Source: Streptomyces sp. MH60
GTDB taxonomy: Bacteria > Actinomycetota > Actinomycetes > Streptomycetales > Streptomycetaceae
Assembly: GCF_002939385.1 (NCBI RefSeq)
Contig: NZ_MULI01000008.1
Span: 1 to 64,000, forward strand
Reading direction: 5' to 3'
DNA: 64,000 bases
Shown: positions 33,776 through 41,332 of the stretch, piece after piece
Layout: each line of letters opens with the position of its first letter
Position numbering within the stretch: the stretch's first letter is position 1
The notes under the pieces: model-generated
Databases searched by the model: none
Told to the model about the DNA's origin: nothing
Seen by the model: only the letters and a program-made list of their open reading frames with translations
Translations under genes and position numbers: made by a program

Positions 33776-34291
33776 CTACGAGGACCGGTCTTTCCTGGGG
33801 TTCATCTTCATCGCGGCCAGGGTCATGCGGAGTACACCCATCACTGCCTGGGGGTCTTCCTCCTTCGCCCCTCGAAAGATGGCGGCGAGCAACTCGGTAC
33901 CCTCCTCACTCGCTTCGTCACCCTCTGTGTCTAGTTTTTCCTTCAACTCCCGCAAATCTGCGATGAGTTGTACCTCATTCTCCGCTGCACGGGTCTCTTC
34001 CGTCACCTCCGCACCGATGGCGAAGTACGCGGGAGACACCTCGAAGAAGAGGCTCAGCGCCTCGATCTTGTCGAAAGGAGGGTTCGTCCTCTTCCCGCTC
34101 AGCAGCTCACTGAGGAACTGGCGGTTGAGGACGTCCTTCTCCTCTCCGCCGCCCTCATCGTTCGCCAGAAGATTCTTCTTGGCCCGGTACAACCTTGAGG
34201 CCTCCCGAGCGATCTCAGCTAGGGGGTACTCACTCCCGTCGGGCTGGCGCTTCAGGTCGATCAGCCGCCGGATCTTGGTGGCGAGCGGCAT
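33776..34291 (-). CDS. XRE-family transcriptional regulator
   Basis: A 171-residue protein; ATG at 34291 is chosen over an upstream ATG (34345) because GGAGGAGGT lies 8 bases before it. Residues 1-80 form an XRE-type HTH with an insertion (YPLAEIAREASRLYRAKKNL, then LNRQFLSELLSGKRTNPPFD: 'fLS.L..GkR.nP'). The C-terminal half is a charged helical region, possibly for dimerisation. It is divergent to the gene at 34484, and two copies of a 19-bp operator-like sequence lie between them. Probably autoregulated and inactivated by the ImmA-like protease. Confidence 0.8.
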   Translation of the reverse strand: MPLATKIRRLIDLKRQPDGSEYPLAEIAREASRLYRAKKNLLANDEGGGEEKDVLNRQFLSELLSGKRTNPPFDKIEALSLFFEVSPAYFAIGAEVTEETRAAENEVQLIADLRELKEKLDTEGDEASEEGTELLAAIFRGAKEEDPQAVMGVLRMTLAAMKMNPRKDRSS

Positions 34292-34343
34292 GGGGTCACC
34301 TCCTCCTGGATGTGATGTTGAAAAATCTTCGCTCATGCAGGGC

Positions 34344-34372
34344 ATCCTAACGCGAGCGTCGACAATGTAGAC
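34344..34372 (-). promoter_or_regulatory. Possible promoter of the XRE operon
   Basis: On the minus strand TAGGAT (34344-34349) matches the Streptomyces -10 consensus TAGRRT. The -35 at 17 bases (GTCTAC, 34367-34372) is weak and lies inside operator-like site A. Confidence 0.4.
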
Positions 34373-34374
34373 GC
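34356..34374. promoter_or_regulatory. Operator-like site A
   Basis: GCGTCGACAATGTAGACGC, an imperfect palindrome (GCGTC...GACGC). It is similar to site B in 14 of 19 positions and lies exactly 42 bp from it (four helical turns), overlapping the predicted minus-strand -35. Confidence 0.55.
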
Positions 34375-34397
34375 GCGGAACCTTAAATCGGTCTCAA

Positions 34398-34416
34398 GCG
34401 TCGATTAAGTTGACAC
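34398..34416. promoter_or_regulatory. Operator-like site B
   Basis: GCGTCGATTAAGTTGACAC, same orientation as site A. It contains the TTGACA of the plus-strand promoter, so binding of the XRE protein here would block transcription of the gene at 34484. Confidence 0.55.
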
Positions 34417-34440
34417 CATGGGTACTGAGCGTCATACGAT
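34410..34440 (+). promoter_or_regulatory. Promoter candidate for gene 34484
   Basis: TTGACA (34410-34415) matches the housekeeping -35 consensus perfectly; TACGAT (34435-34440) is the -10, with a 19-base spacer that is slightly long. Confidence 0.45.
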
Positions 34441-34483
34441 CGGCGTAGCAACGTAACCAGGGTGACGACGGGAGGTGACCGGC

Positions 34484-34894
34484 ATGACTGCAGCCCAGGC
34501 GGCAGTGGTGCTGTCGGCCCGCGCGGAGTCACTGTCCAGGGCGGGAGTTCCGGCGGCAAGGGGCGAGAAGTCCCCGGCCCTAGGAGTCCAGGTGCCCAGT
34601 CCCGCTCTTCCCCGTACGGTCGTCCCGGCCGTCGTCGGTTACATCCTCGCGGCGCTCGCGTCGCACGGCGTCCAGGTGGACGGCACGGCGGAGAACCTTC
34701 TGACCGCTGGCCTCACCGGCATCCTGGGCGGTACGTACTACATCGTCGTCACGGCCGTGCAGTCGCGCTGGCCGCTGGCGGGAGTCCTCCTCGGCTCCAC
34801 CGCCGTCCCGACCTACGAAGGTCGGCATCGCAAGAAGACCATCCCCGGTCCGGCGACCGCCACGTCGGACTCCCCTCCGGAGGACCGGCTGTAG
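34484..34894 (+). CDS. Holin-like membrane protein
   Basis: A 136-residue protein; ATG 34484 (not the in-frame GTG 34475) is spaced correctly from GGGAGG. After a 45-residue hydrophilic N-terminus there are two to three membrane segments: TVVPAVVGYILAALASHGV, LLTAGLTGILGGTYYIVV and WPLAGVLLGSTAV. The C-terminus is charged. Similar two-helix proteins of actinophages are annotated as holins. Unusually, its predicted promoter is housekeeping-type and under the XRE operator sites rather than the late element, so an immunity or exclusion role is also possible. Confidence 0.55.
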   Translation: MTAAQAAVVLSARAESLSRAGVPAARGEKSPALGVQVPSPALPRTVVPAVVGYILAALASHGVQVDGTAENLLTAGLTGILGGTYYIVVTAVQSRWPLAGVLLGSTAVPTYEGRHRKKTIPGPATATSDSPPEDRL

Positions 34895-34926
34895 ACCGCC
34901 AACTGCAGCTGACGTAGACCGGAGCA

Positions 34927-34973
34927 GACCCCGGCCGACCCACTTCCCTACCACAGGAAGGTCGGCCGGGGTC
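34927..34973 (+). terminator. Strong hairpin terminator
   Basis: GACCCCGGCCGACC (34927-34940) pairs perfectly over 14 bp with GGTCGGCCGGGGTC (34960-34973), followed by TCTGTGTT. Confidence 0.75.
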
Positions 34974-35220
34974 TCTGTGTTATGCGGTCTCAGGAACGCC
35001 CCCGCCTCTACAACGACGTTCTGCCTGAACGGTAGCGGCAAAATCTTTTCAAGTCTATTTGTCGGCAAAGGGAGAAACGCACTCCGGTTCAGAGCGCCCC
35101 CGCCGCCGGGATTCTGCCTCACCTTCACCACCCTGCTGCCCTCCTTCATCAGCTCCACACATCCCTGACGCCCAACCGTTGCCACCGCACCCTGAAAGGT
35201 TGCCGCCCACCCCTCCCTTC

Positions 35221-35256
35221 CTGTTCACCGCACCCCCTCCCTGCCCCAAGAGGCGA
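35221..35256 (+). promoter_or_regulatory. Late promoter-like element 7
   Basis: CTGTTC (35221-35226), 21-base spacer, AAGAGGCGA (35248-35256). Lies 39 bases before GTG 35296. It has the same AAGAGG variant and 21-base spacer as element 5. Confidence 0.55.
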
Positions 35257-35295
35257 GGGCGCACCACGCGCCGCCGCCCGACAGGAGGACCCGGT

Positions 35296-37470
35296 GTGCT
35301 GAAGTTCGCCACGGCCCAGATCATCGCCGCGTCGCTCGGCGACCAGCAGCAGCGCTTCTCCAAGGCGGCCCACCGCGCGGTCTTCCAGTACGAGGCGCGC
35401 CCCGGCTACCTGTACGTGCGCAGCAGGGCCATCAGCTCACGCACGAACGACAACCACGACGAGTTCCCCTCCGCCGAGATCGAGGCCGCGTACAAGACCT
35501 TCGTCGGCAAGCCGGTCTTCGTGAACCACGTCAACGACAACCACCGGCGCGCGCGCGGAGTCATCATCGACGCCGCCCTCCACCAGGACAAGAACCCCGA
35601 CGGCACCCCGGACACCTGGGCCGAAGTCCTCATGGAGATCGACGCCGTCCGCTTCCCGAAGCTGGCCAAGGCCATCCTCGCAGGCGAAGTCGACCGGACC
35701 TCCATGGGCTGCGACGTCGAGCGCTCCGTATGCTCCGCCTGCGGCAACGAGGCCCGCACCCCCGCCGAGTACTGCGCCCACATCCCCACCCTCAAGGGCA
35801 AGCGCATCTACCGGCGCACCGCGTCCGGCAAGAAGATCGGCGAGCTGGTCCGCGAGACCTGCTACGGCCTGTCCTTCTTCGAGAACAGCGTCCTCGTCGA
35901 ACCCCCGGCGGACCCGACGGCTCATTTTCTTGGCGTGGACGCCACCGGCATCGGCAAGGCCGCCTCCCAGCAGAAGGTGACCGTCGACCTCACCCCCAGC
36001 GCGCGCGACCTCCTGAACGTGGCCGCCGCGAAGACCGCCGAGTTCAACCCTGCCGACTTCGACTCCGACGACCCCGAAGCGGACGACGACGAGGACGGCA
36101 AGGACGGCGCCGCGCCCAAGCTCGCCGAGCCCGCCCGGCACCAGGCCCCGGCCGCACCCGCCGTACCCAAGGACGGCGCCCCCGCCGACCGCCAGCGCCG
36201 CCAGGACGCCGTCACCAAGACCAAGCCCTACACGCCGCTCAAGCCCAGCCTCAACAGCCTCCAGACCACGGCCAACGGCGACCTGCCCGTCGGCAGCCCC
36301 TTCTGCCGCACCTGCAACCAGGACCTGGAGCTGGTCCGCAACGGCCACAACGCGGCCTGGCAGCACGCGGGCGGTACCGCCACCGGTCACGAGCCGGTCC
36401 CGCACGACGGCCGCACCTTCAACCAGGAGGCGCACCGGCAGGACGAGGCGGCCATGTGGACGCGGCAGTACCCGATGTCCAGCACCGCGCAGCCGCCGCA
36501 CACGGCCAGCCTCATCGACTCCGTGCTCATCAACGCCGACGGCACGATCAGCGCCGTCGCCTACGGCGAGATCAAGGCACCCGCCGACGTTGACACTCTC
36601 CGCGAGCCGAACTGCCCCGTCTGCGGCGACATGGACACCTTCGACGGGCTCGCCTGCCAGGTCTGCGGCTTCATCTCCCCGCCCGAGCAGTTCCGCGACC
36701 CCGACCTCGACAAGGCCAAGACCAACGACCTGCGCAAGCAGATCGTCGACCCCACCCTGATCGACGACAACGGCGAACTCCAGCGCGTCGACCAGGACGG
36801 CACGGCCATGCCGCAGGACGGCCAGCCCGGCGACCCGGCACAGGACCCGAACGCGCCGCAGGACCCGTCCCAGCAGATGGTCGATCCCGACCAGCTCGAC
36901 GACAACGGGCTCCCCCCGTCCCCGTACGGCGACCAGGCCCTCGACGGCACCCAGACCGACGGCCCGGCCGTGTCCGACCGCAACGGCGACGGCATGATCC
37001 AGCCCAACGAGATCGACCCCGAGGGCAACGTCCCCGTCCAGCAGCAGGACATGGCCGACCCCGAACAGGGCGGCCAGGTCGGCCCGCGCGAACTGCCCGG
37101 CTGGGGCAAGGACCGTACCGGCGACCCGTTCACCCCCGGCCCCGACATGCCCTACCGGCCCGACCAGCCCGACGGCCCGGAAGAAAAGCTCGACCAGGAC
37201 GACGCCGACTCTCCCTACGGCATGGCCCCCGCCCCGATGCAGGGCCAGCCCGGCGACGGCCTCCCCGACCTGTTCTGCCCGTCCTGCGGCTACGGCGCCG
37301 ACGCCACACCGCCCCAGACCCAGGACATGGGCAACCCGGACGGCGCCACCGACGGCATCGTCTCCGGCGACGTCTGCCCCAGCTGCCAGCGCGCCCAGCT
37401 CCTCACCCCGGGCGAGATCAACTCCAACTACTCCAAGGCACCTGCTGTCGAAAAGCCCGCCTGGAGCTGA
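35296..37470 (+). CDS. Prohead/capsid maturation protease-like protein with zinc and EF-hand motifs
   Basis: A 724-residue protein; GTG 35296 follows AGGAGGACCCG. Residues about 30-215 match the conserved head-maturation protease region of actinophages: SRAISSRTNDNHDEFPSAEI, TFVGKPVFVNHVNDNHRRAR, EVLMEIDAVRFPKLAKAI, SMGCDVERSVCSACGNEA. His and Ser residues are available, but I cannot assign the catalytic set. The C-terminal half is Pro/Asp-rich, with two zinc-knuckle pairs (CPVCGDMDTF...CQVCGF, FCPSCGYG...CPSCQR) and a canonical EF-hand loop DRNGDGMIQPNE (residues 561-572). Position before scaffold and capsid genes supports the role. Confidence 0.72.
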   Translation: MLKFATAQIIAASLGDQQQRFSKAAHRAVFQYEARPGYLYVRSRAISSRTNDNHDEFPSAEIEAAYKTFVGKPVFVNHVNDNHRRARGVIIDAALHQDKNPDGTPDTWAEVLMEIDAVRFPKLAKAILAGEVDRTSMGCDVERSVCSACGNEARTPAEYCAHIPTLKGKRIYRRTASGKKIGELVRETCYGLSFFENSVLVEPPADPTAHFLGVDATGIGKAASQQKVTVDLTPSARDLLNVAAAKTAEFNPADFDSDDPEADDDEDGKDGAAPKLAEPARHQAPAAPAVPKDGAPADRQRRQDAVTKTKPYTPLKPSLNSLQTTANGDLPVGSPFCRTCNQDLELVRNGHNAAWQHAGGTATGHEPVPHDGRTFNQEAHRQDEAAMWTRQYPMSSTAQPPHTASLIDSVLINADGTISAVAYGEIKAPADVDTLREPNCPVCGDMDTFDGLACQVCGFISPPEQFRDPDLDKAKTNDLRKQIVDPTLIDDNGELQRVDQDGTAMPQDGQPGDPAQDPNAPQDPSQQMVDPDQLDDNGLPPSPYGDQALDGTQTDGPAVSDRNGDGMIQPNEIDPEGNVPVQQQDMADPEQGGQVGPRELPGWGKDRTGDPFTPGPDMPYRPDQPDGPEEKLDQDDADSPYGMAPAPMQGQPGDGLPDLFCPSCGYGADATPPQTQDMGNPDGATDGIVSGDVCPSCQRAQLLTPGEINSNYSKAPAVEKPAWS

Positions 37471-37533
37471 CAAGAGACGAACACCGCCCACGGCAACCGT
37501 CGTGAGCGCCGAGGCTTTGAAGGAGTGCCCAGT

Positions 37534-38430
37534 ATGAGCCGACCGCTCATGACCGCCATGGCCGCGCAGCAGGCCGTCATCAACGACCAGCGCGAACAGC
37601 TGGCAAAGCAGGCCACCCAGCTGAAGGTGCAGGGCGAGCAGATCGCCCTGATCGCCCGCCTGGCCGGTGTCACCGACGAAGTCGCCGCCCTCGCCAAGAC
37701 CGCCGACATCGCCAACCCGGCCCAGCCCATCCCGGACCCCGCCCCGCAGGCCCCGTCCGAGACCACCGAGCAGGCCGCCACCCCCGAGACCAACGACGAC
37801 CCCCGCTCCCCGGGCCAGACTGGCAACTCCACCGCCGGAGTCCCGGCGGCCGCCACCGACACCGCCCTCACCCCGGGCGCCACCATCCCCACCCCGCCCT
37901 ACAACAACCTCGCCGACGTCACCGCGCCGGTCTCCGGCCACCTCGACGAGGCCCACACCCCGCCGGAGTCCCTCCGCATCGAGACCGACGTCCGCGTCGG
38001 CGACCCGATGCAGCCCGAGGTCGCCTTCCCCTGGACCATCAGCGACAACCAGTCCAACTCGGCCCCGCCGAAGGACGGCGAGATGTCCCAGACCGGCGGC
38101 GGCTCCGCTCCCAGCCCCAGCCGCACCCACGCCTGCCTGCGCCTGGCCCGCCTCCAGGTCCAGGCCGGACTGGCCAAGGGCGACGACCTCACCGTCGCCG
38201 CCAGCCTGGAGGCCGACACCAAGCTCAGCGACGCCATGATCAACTACGAGATCGGCGTCCTGGAGCGCGTCAAGACCGCCTCCCGCACCACCGCACCCAC
38301 CGGCAACGCCCGCGTCGCCTCGCGCGGCACCGAGCGCGTCGCCCCGTCCCTGGCCTCCCAGGTCACCGCCTCCGCCGCCTCCACGGCACCGGCGGGCAGC
38401 GAGCAGGAACTGACCGACCTGTTCGACTGA
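37534..38430 (+). CDS. Scaffold-like head assembly protein
   Basis: A 298-residue protein; ATG 37534 follows GAAGGAG and is preferred over GTG 37525. Residues about 8-50 form a coiled coil (AAQQAVINDQREQLAKQATQ). The middle is Pro/Thr-rich with VAFPWTISDN, a motif shared with the 735-aa protein at 15563. Residues 190-245 are helical (CLRLARLQVQAGLAKGDDLT). The composition and the place between the protease and the capsid protein suggest internal scaffold. A terminator follows. Confidence 0.6.
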   Translation: MSRPLMTAMAAQQAVINDQREQLAKQATQLKVQGEQIALIARLAGVTDEVAALAKTADIANPAQPIPDPAPQAPSETTEQAATPETNDDPRSPGQTGNSTAGVPAAATDTALTPGATIPTPPYNNLADVTAPVSGHLDEAHTPPESLRIETDVRVGDPMQPEVAFPWTISDNQSNSAPPKDGEMSQTGGGSAPSPSRTHACLRLARLQVQAGLAKGDDLTVAASLEADTKLSDAMINYEIGVLERVKTASRTTAPTGNARVASRGTERVAPSLASQVTASAASTAPAGSEQELTDLFD

Positions 38431-38442
38431 CACACCCCCGCA

Positions 38443-38479
38443 GACGAAGGGCCCGGACCTCCCCGCCGGGCCCTTCGTC
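38443..38479 (+). terminator. Strong hairpin terminator
   Basis: GACGAAGGGCCCGG (38443-38456) pairs perfectly over 14 bp with CCGGGCCCTTCGTC (38466-38479). Confidence 0.75.
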
Positions 38480-38512
38480 ACACCCACCAGAAAAATTCCT
38501 TGCCACCAGTCC

Positions 38513-38548
38513 CTGTCCCACTACCAGTTGCCCGCTCCTAGGGGGTGA
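38513..38548 (+). promoter_or_regulatory. Late promoter-like element 8
   Basis: CTGTCC (38513-38518), 21-base spacer, AGGGGGTGA (38540-38548). Lies 54 bases before ATG 38603, giving the capsid unit a longer leader than the other units. Confidence 0.6.
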
Positions 38549-38602
38549 AGAAGGCCCGCCGGGATCGGCGGCCAGCCGAGACCCCAATGGAGGGCGGAAC
38601 AC

Positions 38603-39115
38603 ATGATCCGCGTGCGGGCCAACCTGGCGCACATCAAGAGGACCCTCCGTCCTCTCTACGCATGGACTCAGGCGACGCCCAAGTCCGTGTTCCTCGACCC
38701 GTCCTGGAACCGCAGCGTCCCGATCTACCCGGGCATGGTCCTCGCCCGTACCAGCGGCGAGCTGGTCACCCTCATCGGCCCCAACCAGGTCCCCTACGGC
38801 TTCGCGGCCGACTACGTCGGCGGCGACGGCTTCGACCCGCTCCTCGACGTCGGCGTCAACGCCACCGCCGTCTGGGTCCCCGGCGCCGACGCCGAGTTCG
38901 AGGTCCTCGCCCCCGCCTTCGACGACACCCAGGCCTGGGTCGACCCGGGCGACGGCACCGAGAAGCTCGTCTACGCAATCACCGCCGGAACCGGCCGGGG
39001 CAAGCTCGCCCTCGCCACCAACGGCTCCGTCGCCACCGCCATCTCCACCCAGGCTGTCGGCCGCCTGCTCAAGGTCAACAGCGCTTCCAAGATCACCGTC
39101 GGCGGCCTGCGCTAA
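38603..39115 (+). CDS. Probable capsid decoration/cement protein
   Basis: A 170-residue protein; GGAGGGCGGAACAC precedes ATG 38603. Predicted beta-rich (VPIYPGMVLARTSGELVTLI, ATAVWVPGADAEFEVLAP), typical of head decoration proteins that sit immediately upstream of the major capsid gene. 'YPGMVLART' resembles the 'G.vva.d' start of beta-tulip decoration folds. Function inferred from fold pattern and position. Confidence 0.6.
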   Translation: MIRVRANLAHIKRTLRPLYAWTQATPKSVFLDPSWNRSVPIYPGMVLARTSGELVTLIGPNQVPYGFAADYVGGDGFDPLLDVGVNATAVWVPGADAEFEVLAPAFDDTQAWVDPGDGTEKLVYAITAGTGRGKLALATNGSVATAISTQAVGRLLKVNSASKITVGGLR

Positions 39116-39154
39116 GCGCGCCCGAGCCGAGCGAGAGGAACAAGGACCCACACC

Positions 39155-40144
39155 ATGACCGCAACGCTCACCACCGGGCACAAGGGCGGCGTCACCGCGA
39201 AGAAGTCGGACGACTACGTCTCCGAGATCCTCGCCCGCCGCGAGGCCCGTGGCGGCCAGCCGCTGACCTTCGAAGCCAAGCAGCAGCGCCTCCAGGCCGT
39301 CGCCTCCGACCAGGTCAACGGCATCAAGCGCCTCGGCGTCGGCATGATCGGCCCGATCCAGCTGAAGCTGCGCTACCAGGGCATCACCCGCAACGTCCTC
39401 GTCGAGGACCCCTGCACCCCCGGCACGCCGGTCGAGTACGACGTCTGGGACGACCTCGGACAGGCGTACATCATGTCCGGGACCGACGGCGAGGTCCGCA
39501 TCACCCCCTTCGAGGGCAAGCGGATCCAGGTGCGGTTCTTCCGCATCGCCTCCCGCCCGGCCATCCGCAAGGAAGACTTGCTCTACCTGCGGATCAACGC
39601 GGTCGAGCAGGCCCAGGACGAGACCAAGCAGGCCATCCTCAAGCAGGAGGACTCCCGCCTCGTCACCATCCTGCAGGCCGCGATCTCCGACTACGCGGGC
39701 CGCGCCGACCACACGGTCACCCCGAACCACGTGATCACGGAAGCGAGCGGCTACCTCACCCCGGGCTCGCTCTACAGCGCGGTCTCCATGACCGACATGC
39801 ACGAGCTGCAGTCCAGCCGGATCCTCATCAACCCGATGGACTACCGGGACATGTACAGGTGGGACATCAACCAAACCGGTTGGGCGTTCAAGGACCGCGT
39901 CGTCGCCGGTGAGACCATCACCAGCTTCGGCGAGTTCCAGCTGCAGCGCTCCATCGTCATCCCGCAGGGCCAGACCTTCCTGACGCCGGACCCGCAGTTC
40001 CTCGGCGTCTTCCCCGTCCTGTACAGCCTCGACGTGGAAGAGAACCACCGCGTCGAGAGCTTCTGGAAGGGCTGGGTCTTCGACGAGATGATCAGCATGC
40101 TGATCCTCAACCCGCGTGGGCTCGCACGGATCGACAAGTCGTAG
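39155..40144 (+). CDS. Major capsid protein
   Basis: A 329-residue protein; ATG 39155 is preceded by GAGAGGAACAAGGACCCACACC. Length and sequence fit an HK97-fold capsid subunit of large actinophages: an N-terminal helix (SEILARREARGGQPLTFEAK), a beta/E-loop-like region (VRITPFEGKRIQVRFFRIAS), a spine helix (AVEQAQDETKQAILKQED) and a C-terminal domain with QGQTFLTPDPQFLGVFPVLY. Preceded by the decoration-like gene and followed by two hairpins that should end this highly expressed unit. Not proteolysed in any way visible from sequence. Confidence 0.85.
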   Translation: MTATLTTGHKGGVTAKKSDDYVSEILARREARGGQPLTFEAKQQRLQAVASDQVNGIKRLGVGMIGPIQLKLRYQGITRNVLVEDPCTPGTPVEYDVWDDLGQAYIMSGTDGEVRITPFEGKRIQVRFFRIASRPAIRKEDLLYLRINAVEQAQDETKQAILKQEDSRLVTILQAAISDYAGRADHTVTPNHVITEASGYLTPGSLYSAVSMTDMHELQSSRILINPMDYRDMYRWDINQTGWAFKDRVVAGETITSFGEFQLQRSIVIPQGQTFLTPDPQFLGVFPVLYSLDVEENHRVESFWKGWVFDEMISMLILNPRGLARIDKS

Positions 40145-40149
40145 GGCGT

Positions 40150-40225
40150 GGCTGGGGATACCCCAGCCCTTCCCTTCTGGCATGATCGTCGAAGGCCCTC
40201 CCCATGTCGTCTGGGGAGGGCCTTC
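40150..40225 (+). terminator. Tandem terminators after the capsid gene
   Basis: GGCTGGGG (40150-40157)/CCCCAGCC (40161-40168) with a 3-base loop, then GAAGGCCCTCCCC (40191-40203)/GGGGAGGGCCTTC (40213-40225), both perfect. Confidence 0.78.
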
Positions 40226-40461
40226 GCGCTGCCCACGCTTCGGGAACTACCGCCAGGCGGCTCATGGCCTCGCTCGGTCGCGTGGGCTGGCGACCGGGGC
40301 CTGCGTGAGCCCTCGCCCCCGAAGGGGAACGAGGGTCACTGCCGCTGGCGTTCTCGGGTCATCTTGGCGGGTGACATATTCTCACCTTGGCAGAGTCTCA
40401 GCCCGGTGTGAAGTCGGTTCGGTGATTTTCCGGGTGCGGAGAGTAAATTCGGCCACTGCTG

Positions 40462-40496
40462 CTGTCCCCTGTCCCCACCCCGCCTGTAGGGGGTGA
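40462..40496 (+). promoter_or_regulatory. Late promoter-like element 9 (orphan)
   Basis: CTGTCC (40462-40467), 20-base spacer, AGGGGGTGA (40488-40496). No CDS follows directly; the next gene is 150 bases away and has its own element, with a terminator in between. Confidence 0.5.
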
Positions 40497-40541
40497 GGGT
40501 TTGTGGTGGGCCCTCGTGCGGCTCCGTTCTCCGGCCGCCAG

Positions 40542-40575
40542 CTCGACCCCCGGGTTCCCCTTCCCGGGGGTCGAG
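40542..40575 (+). terminator. Hairpin between two late elements
   Basis: CTCGACCCCCGGG (40542-40554) pairs perfectly with CCCGGGGGTCGAG (40563-40575), loop of 8. The next late element begins 3 bases later. Confidence 0.7.
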
Positions 40576-40577
40576 TG

Positions 40578-40612
40578 CTGTCTGGGGTGCGCCTGGCCTC
40601 CTCAAGGGGTGA
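40578..40612 (+). promoter_or_regulatory. Late promoter-like element 10
   Basis: CTGTCT (40578-40583), 20-base spacer, AAGGGGTGA (40604-40612). Lies 33 bases before ATG 40646. Confidence 0.7.
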
Positions 40613-40645
40613 CGGAAGCTCCGTCCCCCTTTCTGAGGAGGCATC

Positions 40646-41029
40646 ATGCCGGTCCAGCAGCTCCAGGTTTCCAACCCGTCGAGCGGTGTCGTGGTCGTCA
40701 CTCCGGACGCCGACCGTCCGAAGTCGTACCTGCGCTTCGAGGCGAAGGGCGACGCGACGGGCGAGGACGTCAAGATCATCTCCCGCGAGACCGCGTTCCA
40801 GGCTCCGCTGGTCAAGGCGGTCAAGCGCGGCGTGCTGGTGATCGACGACGACATCTCGGGCGACGAGGAGCTGCAGCGCGTTCTGGGGACCGTGCAGAAG
40901 CGGCAGCCGGTCGGCGAGAAGCCGCTGACGGCGGTGCGGGTGGACTACGTGTACGACGAGGAGTCGAACTCCTACAACAAGGTGGACCGCGACGTGCGCG
41001 TGGTCATCGACCCGCTGCAGAAGGGCTGA
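40646..41029 (+). CDS. Hypothetical structural protein
   Basis: A 127-residue protein; ATG 40646 follows TGAGGAGGCATC. Beta-rich (SSGVVVVTPDADRPKSYLRF) with a helical centre and a short acidic patch (LVIDDDISGDEELQRVL). The expected place of head-completion or minor structural proteins. No family recognised. Confidence 0.6.
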   Translation: MPVQQLQVSNPSSGVVVVTPDADRPKSYLRFEAKGDATGEDVKIISRETAFQAPLVKAVKRGVLVIDDDISGDEELQRVLGTVQKRQPVGEKPLTAVRVDYVYDEESNSYNKVDRDVRVVIDPLQKG

Positions 41030-41036
41030 TTCTCCA

Positions 41037-41318
41037 GTGTCCATGAGCGAGCACGAGCGGCGTCTGCTGCTCACCGGGACCCTCGACACCTCGGGTGTCG
41101 GCGGCAGCCCGTACGAGAGCCTCCACAACGTGGCGGTGGCCTTCGGGGCGCCGGTGGCGGAGGCCGTCGAGCCCGAGCCGGTTCCGGAGCCCGAGCCGGA
41201 GCCGGAGAAGGTGGCCGAAACCGATCCCTCGGTGGCCGAACAGGCGCCCGAGGAGAAGGCACCCCCGCGTAAGCGCGCGGCGAAGAAGACGCAGGCGTCC
41301 GCGCCTGCCGAGAAGTAG
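41037..41318 (+). CDS. Hypothetical Pro/Glu-rich protein
   Basis: A 93-residue protein; GTG 41037 or ATG 41043 could start it, neither with a strong ribosome site. A short globular start (ERRLLLTGTLDTSGVGGSPY) is followed by a PEPEPEPE tract and a basic Lys/Arg/Ala tail (PPRKRAAKKTQASAPAEK). This resembles tails of small phage proteins that contact DNA or capsid. Role unknown. Confidence 0.55.
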   Translation: MSMSEHERRLLLTGTLDTSGVGGSPYESLHNVAVAFGAPVAEAVEPEPVPEPEPEPEKVAETDPSVAEQAPEEKAPPRKRAAKKTQASAPAEK

Positions 41319-41332
41319 GGAGACGGGCTGCG

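Larger units (their letters stand above)
34895..35295. other. 401-bp non-coding stretch
   Basis: Holds a strong terminator (34927-34973) and late promoter-like element 7 (35221-35256). Between them (about 34975-35220) the sequence is C-rich with no credible gene; a 63-codon frame at 34977 has no ribosome site or protein-like composition. Confidence 0.5.
40145..40645. other. 501-bp non-coding region with several hairpins
   Basis: Between the capsid gene and the next CDS. It contains tandem hairpins 40150-40168 and 40191-40225, a smaller hairpin at 40310-40335 (CCCTCG...CGAGGG), an inverted repeat GGTGA-N7-TCACC near 40370-40386, an orphan late promoter-like element (40462), the hairpin 40542-40575 and a second late element (40578). 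Short frames here lack ribosome sites and I do not call them. Confidence 0.55.

Noticed and set aside
40501-40645. Frames running from 40501/40503 into the gene at 40646
   Set aside because: They start between a terminator and a promoter element without ribosome sites, and conflict with the well-supported ATG 40646.
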